In this document: piece by piece, positions 57,986 to 64,000 of the stretch
How the letters are laid out: every line of letters starts with the position of its first letter
Numbering within the stretch: position 1 is the first letter of the stretch
Assembly: GCF_002939785.1 (NCBI RefSeq)
Contig: NZ_MDEC01000025.1
Location: 1 to 64,000, forward strand
Direction: 5' to 3'
Length of the DNA stretch: 64,000 bases
Source of the DNA: Xanthomonas codiaei
GTDB lineage: Bacteria > Pseudomonadota > Gammaproteobacteria > Xanthomonadales > Xanthomonadaceae
Position numbers and translations under genes: made by a program
Notes under the pieces: generated by a model
What the model saw: only the letters and a program-made list of their open reading frames with translations
What the model was told of the DNA's origin: nothing
The model's database searches: none

Positions 57986-58513
57986 TTATTCCAGCCCGTC
58001 CAGCAGCGCGTCGACCTTCTCTTTCGTCAGGTGCTCGTGGTAATGGCCGTTGATGACCATCATCGGCGCTGCGGAGCAGGCCGCCAGGCACTCTTCTTCG
58101 CGCTTGAGGTAGACGCGGCCATCGGCCGTCGACTGACCCAGCTTGCAACCCAGCTTCTTTTCCGCGTGCGCCAGCAGATCTTCGGCGCCGTTGAGCCAGC
58201 AGCTGATGTTGGTGCAGAACGCCACGTTGTGGCGGCCGACCTTCTCGGTCTCGAACATCGAATAGAAGCTGGCGACCTCGTAGGCCCACACCGGCGGCAG
58301 CTCCAGGTACTTGGCCACACCCACGATCAACTCATCGGTCAGCCAGCCCTGGTTCTGCTCCTGCGCGGCGTGCAGGCCCTGCAGCACCGCCGACCGCTTG
58401 CGGTCGGGCGGGAACTTGGTCAGCCAGTGATCGATGTGCGCGCGCGTCTTGTCGCTCAGCACCACCTGCGGATCGACGTCGCGCGCCGCTTCGAAATTAC
58501 CCGTCGCCTTCAT
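57986..58513 (-). CDS. nuoE: NuoE, complex I [2Fe-2S] subunit
   Basis: 175 residues. Thioredoxin-like fold with cluster ligands in [11 protein letters not shown] and [17 protein letters not shown]; helical N-terminus ([35 protein letters not shown]). It carries cluster N1a and pairs with NuoF, whose gene starts 3 bp later. It overlaps nuoD by 4 bp. Confidence 0.96.
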   Translation of the reverse strand: MKATGNFEAARDVDPQVVLSDKTRAHIDHWLTKFPPDRKRSAVLQGLHAAQEQNQGWLTDELIVGVAKYLELPPVWAYEVASFYSMFETEKVGRHNVAFCTNISCWLNGAEDLLAHAEKKLGCKLGQSTADGRVYLKREEECLAACSAAPMMVINGHYHEHLTKEKVDALLDGLE

Positions 58514-59817
58514 CGGTCAACCTCACCGAAAACCAAATCGTAAGTACCGATCATCGCCACGACGTCGGCCAGCAGATAGCCACGCACCACCGCGTCCATC
58601 GACGACAGGTGCGCAAAGCCAGGCGCGCGCAGGTGCACGCGGAACGGCTTGTTGGCGCCGTCGGACATCAGGTAGCAGCCGAACTCGCCCTTGGGCGCCT
58701 CGACCGCGCTATAGGTCTCGCCGGCCGGCACGCAGTAGCCTTCACTGAACAGCTTGAAGTGATGGATCAGCGCTTCCATGTCGTCCTTCATGCCTTCGCG
58801 ACTGGGCGGAGCGACCTTGAAATTGGGCACCATGACCGGGCCTGGGTTGGCCTTGAGCCACTTCACACACTGCTTGATGATGCGGTTGGACTCGCGCATC
58901 TCGGCCACGCGCACCAGGTAGCGGTCGTAGCAGTCGCCGTTGGTGCCGACCGGGATGTCGAACTCCACCGCGTCGTACTTGGCGTACGGCTGCTTCTTGC
59001 GCAGATCCCACTCGATGCCCGAGCCTCGCAGCATCGGACCGGTCATGCCCCAGGCACGCGCCAGGTCCGGGCTGATGATGCCCACGTCCACGGTGCGCTG
59101 CTTCCAGATGCGGTTGTCGGTCAGCAGGGTTTCGTACTCGTCCACCCGCGCCGGGAAGGTGTTGGTGAACTCCTCCAGGAAGTCCAGCATGCTGCCTTCA
59201 CGACCGGCGTTGCGCTTCTTCAGCGCCCCGCCCTTGTGCCAGCACGATTCCTTGTACTGCGGCATGCGATCGGGCAGATCGCGGTAGACGCCGCCCGGAC
59301 GGTAGTAGGCCGCGTGCATGCGCGCGCCACTGACCGCCTCGTAGACGTCCATCAGTTCTTCGCGCTCGCGGAACGCGTACAGCATCACCGCCATCGCGCC
59401 CAGATCGAGGGCATTGGAACCCACCCACATCAGGTGGTTCTTGATGCGGGTGATCTCGTCGAACATGGTGCGGATGTACTGCGCACGCTCCGGCGCCTCG
59501 ATGCCCATCAGCGACTCGATGGCGCGCACGTAGGCGTGCTCGTTGCACATCATCGACACGTAGTCCAGCCGGTCCATGTACGGGACCGACTGGTTGAACG
59601 GCTTGGACTCGGCCAGCTTCTCGGTGCCACGGTGCAGCAGGCCGATATGCGGATCGGCACGCACCACGGTCTCGCCGTCCATCTCCAGGATCAGGCGCAA
59701 CACGCCGTGCGCCGCAGGATGCTGCGGGCCGAAGTTCATCGTGTAATTGCGGATTTCCTGCTTGCTTTCGGCAGGATTGCTCGCGAAGGCATCGGTTGCC
59801 TGGCGGAACTCACTCAC
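58510..59817 (-). CDS. nuoD: NuoD, complex I 49-kDa quinone-module subunit
   Basis: 435 residues, GTG start at 59817 overlapping the nuoC stop (GTGA). Conserved [19 protein letters not shown] with the quinone-site His, [32 protein letters not shown] and C-terminal [17 protein letters not shown]. nuoC and nuoD are separate genes here, unlike the fused E. coli nuoCD. Confidence 0.97.
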   Translation of the reverse strand: MSEFRQATDAFASNPAESKQEIRNYTMNFGPQHPAAHGVLRLILEMDGETVVRADPHIGLLHRGTEKLAESKPFNQSVPYMDRLDYVSMMCNEHAYVRAIESLMGIEAPERAQYIRTMFDEITRIKNHLMWVGSNALDLGAMAVMLYAFREREELMDVYEAVSGARMHAAYYRPGGVYRDLPDRMPQYKESCWHKGGALKKRNAGREGSMLDFLEEFTNTFPARVDEYETLLTDNRIWKQRTVDVGIISPDLARAWGMTGPMLRGSGIEWDLRKKQPYAKYDAVEFDIPVGTNGDCYDRYLVRVAEMRESNRIIKQCVKWLKANPGPVMVPNFKVAPPSREGMKDDMEALIHHFKLFSEGYCVPAGETYSAVEAPKGEFGCYLMSDGANKPFRVHLRAPGFAHLSSMDAVVRGYLLADVVAMIGTYDLVFGEVDR

Positions 59818-60566
59818 TTGGCAGTCTCCGACTTGCCCACTTCACCGGCGGCAGTCTCATAACGGGCGTCGTCGCGGATCACGCGCGGCACACCGACGCG
59901 CGGCTCGACCGATGTCACCGGCTCGTACACCACACGCTTGCGCTCTTCGTCGTAGCGCACTTCGACGTTGCCGATCAGCGGGAAATCCTTGCGGAACGGA
60001 TGGCCGACGAATCCATAGTCGGTCAGGATGCGGCGCAGGTCCGGGTGACCATCGAAGACGATGCCGAACAGGTCGAAGGCTTCGCGCTCGAACCAGTTCA
60101 CGCCCGGCCAGATATCGGTCACCGACTTCACCACCGGCACCTGTTCGTCGGGTGCGAAGCACCGAACGCGCAGACGCTGGTTGTGCTGGTAGGAGATCAG
60201 TTGGGCGACCACCGCAAAGCGCTGCTTGGGCAGCTGCTGCGGCTGGGCGCCATTGGAACTTTCCTGGCTGGGGAATTCGCCCCAGGCGAAACGGCCGACG
60301 GCCTTGCCTTCGACGCCACGGCTGAAGCCCTGCGAGGACACATCGGCGGTGTCCCATTCGTCGCTGCCATAACCCAGGTAGTCGACGCCGCACAGGTCGC
60401 TGAGCTGTTCGAAACCGAGCTCATCGCGCAGGGCCAGGCAGGTCGCGTGCCAATCGGCGGCAGCGACTTCCAGCGTCACCTCGCCGCGTGGCAGGGCCAC
60501 GGCGATCTGCGCACCGGCGAAACGTGCCGCAAGTCGGTCAGTGAAGGAGGATGCTTGCTCTGCCAT
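59814..60566 (-). CDS. nuoC: NuoC, complex I 30-kDa subunit
   Basis: 250 residues from the ATG at 60566 ([16 protein letters not shown]); a GTG six codons upstream at 60584 is possible. The family motif is [41 protein letters not shown]. An insertion of about 30 residues between the N-terminal strands ([20 protein letters not shown]) is notable. It connects NuoD and NuoI in the peripheral arm. Confidence 0.95.
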   Translation of the reverse strand: MAEQASSFTDRLAARFAGAQIAVALPRGEVTLEVAAADWHATCLALRDELGFEQLSDLCGVDYLGYGSDEWDTADVSSQGFSRGVEGKAVGRFAWGEFPSQESSNGAQPQQLPKQRFAVVAQLISYQHNQRLRVRCFAPDEQVPVVKSVTDIWPGVNWFEREAFDLFGIVFDGHPDLRRILTDYGFVGHPFRKDFPLIGNVEVRYDEERKRVVYEPVTSVEPRVGVPRVIRDDARYETAAGEVGKSETAK

Positions 60567-60602
60567 GGGGGCTTGGCTGCTCACGATAGGAGAAGACGGG
60601 TG

Positions 60603-61157
60603 TCAGCGTGCGATCGTCTGGGTTCGCCAGATCTTCTTCTGCAGCTGCAGGATGCCGTAGACCAGCGCCTCGGCGGTCGGCGGGCAGCCCGGGACATAGA
60701 TGTCCACCGGCACGATGCGATCGCAACCGCGCACCACCGAATACGAATAGTGATAGTAGCCGCCGCCGTTGGCGCAGCTGCCCATCGAGATGACCCACTT
60801 CGGGTCCGGCATCTGGTCGTAGACCTTGCGCAGCGCCGGAGCCATCTTGTTGACCAGCGTACCGGCCACGATCATCACGTCGGACTGGCGCGGCGACGGA
60901 CGGAACACCACCCCGTAGCGGTCTAGGTCCAGGCGCGCGGCGCCGGCATGCATCATCTCGACCGCGCAGCACGCCAGGCCGAAGGTCATCGGCCACATCG
61001 AGCCGGTGCGTGCCCAGTTCAGCAGCGCATCGACGCTGGTGGTCACATAGCCCTTTTCCAGCAGCGGGTTTTCGCCTTCCGGGCGCAGGATGTCTTCCAC
61101 CCGGCCTTCCGGCATCGGGTTGGTCATCAGACGATCCAGGGTCTGAATCACTCCCAT
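60603..61157 (-). CDS. nuoB: NuoB, complex I N2-cluster subunit
   Basis: 184 residues from the ATG at 61157, overlapping nuoA by 10 bp. The terminal cluster N2 is held by [30 protein letters not shown] and [15 protein letters not shown]. It passes electrons to quinone with NuoD. Confidence 0.97.
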   Translation of the reverse strand: MGVIQTLDRLMTNPMPEGRVEDILRPEGENPLLEKGYVTTSVDALLNWARTGSMWPMTFGLACCAVEMMHAGAARLDLDRYGVVFRPSPRQSDVMIVAGTLVNKMAPALRKVYDQMPDPKWVISMGSCANGGGYYHYSYSVVRGCDRIVPVDIYVPGCPPTAEALVYGILQLQKKIWRTQTIAR

Positions 61158-61504
61158 TCCAGCGCTCCCTTCTTCCACACGTAGATAAAGCCGAGGAACA
61201 ACATGCCGACGAACAGACCCATGGTGACCAGCGAGCGTGCGCCGATCTCCATGAACACCTGCGTCCACGGCACGATGAAGATGATTTCCAGGTCGAACAC
61301 GATGAACTGGATCGCGATGAGGTAGTAGCGCACATCGAACTTCATGCGCGCGTCTTCGAATGCCTCGAAGCCACACTCGTACGGCGAGAGCTTGCGCGCG
61401 TCCGGGCTGCGCGGAGCGAGGAACCGGCCAATCAGCATCAACACGATGCCGATGCCAGTGGCGACAACCAGAAACAGCAGACTCGGCAAATATTCGGCCA
61501 GCAC
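61148..61504 (-). CDS. nuoA: NuoA, complex I membrane subunit, first gene of nuoA-N
   Basis: 118 residues with a GTG start at 61504 and GAGAG upstream; a longer frame into the tRNA-Leu flank is not needed. Three helices with [40 protein letters not shown], the ND3 loop that senses the active/deactive state. The operon promoter must lie near or upstream of tRNA-Leu; no clear match was seen. Confidence 0.95.
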   Translation of the reverse strand: MLAEYLPSLLFLVVATGIGIVLMLIGRFLAPRSPDARKLSPYECGFEAFEDARMKFDVRYYLIAIQFIVFDLEIIFIVPWTQVFMEIGARSLVTMGLFVGMLFLGFIYVWKKGALEWE

Positions 61505-61609
61505 AGCGATTCTCTCTTGCCTCTGCCCGCACGCGCCGCGTGCCGGCATGGGGTATAGGCAGGCCCCGCGCGCGACATGCCGCGATGCGCGGGAACTGCA
61601 GCCAAACAA

Positions 61610-61694
61610 TGGTGCCCAAGAGGGGACTCGAACCCCTACGACCTAAGTCGCTACCACCTCAAGGTAGTGCGTCTACCAATTCCGCCACCTGGGC
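61610..61694 (-). tRNA. tRNA-Leu (GAG anticodon)
   Basis: A class II cloverleaf on the minus strand: acceptor GCCCAGG/CTTGGGC, anticodon loop TTGAGGT (anticodon GAG) in stem CTACC/GGTAG, a long variable arm (CGACTTAGGTCG), T-arm GGGGTTCGAGTCCCC and encoded CCA. Length is 85 nt. It lies between secG and nuoA, all on one strand. Confidence 0.96.
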
Positions 61695-61743
61695 ATACGT
61701 TGCGCCGCTGGGCATCCCAGTGCGCAGCGTATTGTAACCGGCT

Positions 61744-62217
61744 TCAGCGTTTTTGTGCTGGTTCTGAAGCGTTTTCTTCGCCTGCCGCAGGCGTCGGCTG
61801 CGTGGCCGCGGGCGGTGCAGGCGTTGCGGCCGGTGCCGCGACGGGCGCCGGCTGCGACGGAGCGGTCGGCACCGCACCGCTGGCGGGCGCCTGCGGCAGC
61901 GGCTGGGCCAGCTCACCGGCGGCGGCCGGTGCCGGGCTTGCCGCCTGCGACATCACGCCCAGGTTCTGGTCGGTGGGACGGGCGCCATGGGTGGCGTACC
62001 AGGCCATGAACAGGCTGATGCTGAAGAACACCACGGCCAGCCACTTGGTCGACTTGGACAGGAAGTTCGACGCACCCTGCGACCCGAACACCGTGCCCGA
62101 TGCACCCGCGCCGAAGCCGGACCCGGCCGCAGCACCGGCGCCGCGCTGCATCAGGATCAGCGCGATCATCGCCAGCGCGACCAGTACGTAGACCACATTG
62201 AGGATCAACATCAGCAT
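61744..62217 (-). CDS. secG: SecG, protein translocase subunit
   Basis: 157 residues. Two helices, LILNVVYVLVALAMIALILM and WLAVVFFSISLFMAWYATHG, flank the conserved QRGAGAAAGSGFGAGASGTVFGSQGASNFL loop. The C-terminal tail of about 70 residues is almost entirely Pro/Ala/Gln/Thr and longer than in E. coli (110 residues in total). It assists SecYE and the SecA cycle. It lies 33 bp after tpiA. Confidence 0.95.
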   Translation of the reverse strand: MLMLILNVVYVLVALAMIALILMQRGAGAAAGSGFGAGASGTVFGSQGASNFLSKSTKWLAVVFFSISLFMAWYATHGARPTDQNLGVMSQAASPAPAAAGELAQPLPQAPASGAVPTAPSQPAPVAAPAATPAPPAATQPTPAAGEENASEPAQKR

Positions 62218-62250
62218 TTCGAAATCCGTCCCCGGACAAAACTTAATGGG

Positions 62251-63006
62251 TTAACGAGCGGCCGCCGCACGCGCGATGGCCAGGAAGTCTTCGGCAACCA
62301 AGGATGCGCCACCGACCAGCCCGCCGTCGACGTCGGGCTGCGCGAACAGCTCGGCCGCATTGTCGGGCTTGACACTACCCCCGTACAGGATGGGCAGGGA
62401 ATCGGCGATTCTAGCATCCGCTTTCGCGACTTCGCCACGCAGGAAGGCGTGCACGGCCTGGGCCTGGGCGGGACTTGCGGTGCGCCCGGTGCCGATCGCC
62501 CAGATCGGCTCGTACGCGAGCACGGCCCGTTCGAAGCCCTGGCTACCGACCAGGGCAATCACCGGCTCGAGCTGGGCACGTAGGATTGCCTCGGTCTGAC
62601 CGGCTTCACGCTGTTCCAGCGATTCGCCCACGCACAGCACCGGGATCAACCCGGCATGGATGGCGGCGGCGAACTTGCGCGCCACCAGCTCGCTGCTCTC
62701 CTGATGGTACTGGCGGCGCTCGGAATGGCCGACCAGGCCGTACTCGGCGCCGACATCCACCAGCATCGTGGCCGAGACCTCGCCGGTGTAGGCGCCCTTC
62801 TCGTTACTGCTGACGTCCTGGGCTCCGAAGGACAGGTGGTTGGCCTCGAAATCCTCGATCAGGTCGCCGAGGTAAGGCAGTGGCGGCAGGATGACGACAT
62901 CGACACCCTCCAGGGGCATGTGCGCGGCCACCTTGGCCACCAGGTCGGTGGCGAAGGTGCGGCTGCCATGCAGCTTCCAGTTTCCAGCAACGAGTTTGCG
63001 ACGCAT
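62251..63006 (-). CDS. tpiA: Triosephosphate isomerase
   Basis: 251 residues from the ATG at 63006. It starts RRKLVAGNWKLHGS (substrate Asn/Lys), has GHSERRQYHQE (catalytic His), VLAYEPIWAIGTG (catalytic Glu), and phosphate-binding YGGSVKPDNAAEL and DGGLVGGASL. It interconverts dihydroxyacetone phosphate and glyceraldehyde 3-phosphate. The tpiA-secG-tRNA-Leu-nuo order is common in gammaproteobacteria. Confidence 0.97.
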   Translation of the reverse strand: MRRKLVAGNWKLHGSRTFATDLVAKVAAHMPLEGVDVVILPPLPYLGDLIEDFEANHLSFGAQDVSSNEKGAYTGEVSATMLVDVGAEYGLVGHSERRQYHQESSELVARKFAAAIHAGLIPVLCVGESLEQREAGQTEAILRAQLEPVIALVGSQGFERAVLAYEPIWAIGTGRTASPAQAQAVHAFLRGEVAKADARIADSLPILYGGSVKPDNAAELFAQPDVDGGLVGGASLVAEDFLAIARAAAAR

Positions 63007-63118
63007 CAGGCGCAGGTTCCTGAGTTGAAGACGGGCGACAGAATAGCCCATGGCCTGTCGGCAACCGGCACACTTGTGTCCAACAACTGTCCTATGCCTC
63101 CCTCAGCAGGAATCCACC

Positions 63119-63919
63119 ATGTCCGATTCGCCTGTCTTCGCCCTGATCACCGGCGCCTCCAGCGGCATCGGCCGCGAGATCGCACGGGCGTACGCCAGGC
63201 GGGGCGTGCCGTTGATCCTGACCGCGCGACGGGTGGATCGGCTGCAGGCGCTGGCCGCCGAACTGGGTACGCGGGTGCGCGTGGAAATCCTGCCCGCCGA
63301 CCTGGCCGACCCGGACGCTGCGCAGACGCTGGTGGCGCAGATCCAGCGCGAGGGCTGGACCGTGGGCACCCTGGTCAACAATGCCGGCTACGGCGTGCCG
63401 GGCCGCTATCTGCACAACGACTGGGCCACGCATGCGCGCTTCCTGCAGGTGATGATTGGTGCGGTATGCGAACTCACCTGGCGGTTGCTGCCGATGATTC
63501 GCGCCAGCGGCCAGGGGCGCATTCTCAACGTGGCCTCGTTCGCTGCGCTCACGCCCAGTGCCGACGGGCAGACCCTGTATGCGGCCAGCAAGAGCTTCCT
63601 GCTGCGCTTCAGCGAATCGCTGGCACTGGAAAACGCCGACTGCGCGGTGAAGGTCTGCGCGCTGTGCCCGGGCTTTGCATGGTCGGAATTCCACGACGTC
63701 ACCGGCACCCGTGCAGCGATGTCCACCCTGCCCCGCTGGGCCTGGCTGCAGGCCGATGCGGTGGCCGAGTACGGCATTGCCGCGCTGGAGCGCGGGCAGG
63801 TGCTGGCGGTGCCGGGCTGGCGCTATCGCCTGGTCAATGCCGCCCTGCGTGTGTTGCCGCATGCGCTGGCCTTGCGCCTGATGGCGCGCGGCTCGCATCG
63901 GGTACGTCCGCTGGAGTGA
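63119..63919 (+). CDS. Short-chain dehydrogenase/reductase (DltE/SadH-like)
   Basis: 266 residues from the ATG at 63119, with AGGA upstream. The classical SDR set is complete: ALITGASSGIGREIARAYA (NADP-binding), NNAGYG, the Ser in LNVASFAALTP and YAASK with catalytic Tyr and Lys, then CPGFAWSEFHDV. The C-terminus has a hydrophobic basic segment (LVNAALRVLPHALALRLMARG) typical of the DltE-type group. The substrate is unknown. It is divergent from tpiA with 112 bp between starts. Confidence 0.92.
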   Translation: MSDSPVFALITGASSGIGREIARAYARRGVPLILTARRVDRLQALAAELGTRVRVEILPADLADPDAAQTLVAQIQREGWTVGTLVNNAGYGVPGRYLHNDWATHARFLQVMIGAVCELTWRLLPMIRASGQGRILNVASFAALTPSADGQTLYAASKSFLLRFSESLALENADCAVKVCALCPGFAWSEFHDVTGTRAAMSTLPRWAWLQADAVAEYGIAALERGQVLAVPGWRYRLVNAALRVLPHALALRLMARGSHRVRPLE

Positions 63920-64000
63920 GCCGGCGATGGCCGGTGGTTCATCGTGCTGCAGCGCAGGCGCGGGAACCGTGCAATGCATCCGGCGGTAGCGCAAGGCGCA

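Overview
The window reads as a chromosomal segment of a Xanthomonas-type gammaproteobacterium (Lysobacteraceae/Xanthomonadaceae). The grounds are the gene content and order: a chromosomal X-type VirB/VirD4 secretion locus with the enlarged VirB7, a minor pilin operon, a large Oar-like TonB-dependent receptor, and GC-rich housekeeping blocks with frequent GTG/TTG starts. Species cannot be fixed from the sequence alone.

Layout. (1) Positions 1-81 look like the edge of an insertion sequence, with the first ten codons of a probable IS3-type OrfA. (2) Positions 128-14191, all on the minus strand, are a type IV secretion system. In transcription order it has an 80-codon unknown ORF, virD4, virB7, virB8, virB9, virB10, virB11, virB1, virB2, virB3, virB4, virB5, virB6, a DUF4189 secreted protein and a TrbM-like secreted protein. 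The virB part is clearly AT-richer than the rest of the window. The order and the N0-type VirB7 match the antibacterial T4SS of Xanthomonas, but no recognisable effector/immunity pair lies here. Three evenly spaced AT-rich palindromes, two with the CRP/Clp half-site pattern, sit between virD4 and virB7 next to a plausible promoter. (3) tRNA-Val, uvrB, a stand-alone FimT/GspH-like pseudopilin and tRNA-Asn follow. (4) Positions 17644-24677 are a minor pilin operon (fimT-pilV-pilW-pilX-pilY1-pilE). (5) ppnN, an Oar-like TonB receptor, and a marC / YciK-like SDR / monothiol glutaredoxin operon follow, with an atypical Fe/Mn superoxide dismutase divergent from the last. (6) purE-purK are divergent from a Trm112-like gene and nadC, then comes a DUF2272 gene with a probable 3' frameshift. 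(7) Positions 37058-46460 are the conserved tRNA-fMet-rimP-nusA-infB-rbfA-truB-rpsO-pnp cluster. (8) Positions 46660-61504 are a complete nuoA-N respiratory complex I operon. (9) tRNA-Leu, secG, tpiA and a divergent short-chain dehydrogenase close the window.

How the genes work together. VirB7/9/10 form the outer-membrane core, VirB3/4/6/8/11 the inner-membrane and motor part, VirB2/5 the pilus, VirB1 opens peptidoglycan, and VirD4 recruits substrates. The pilin operon supplies the priming and tip complex of type IV pili. The translation/RNA cluster and complex I are core functions.

The points I consider most worth checking are the triple palindrome in the T4SS locus, the superoxide dismutase lacking the gateway Tyr, the YciK-like SDR lacking catalytic Ser and Lys, the pseudopilin with Gln in place of Glu5, the large GC-rich hairpin between infB and rbfA, and the histidine-rich loop of NuoL.
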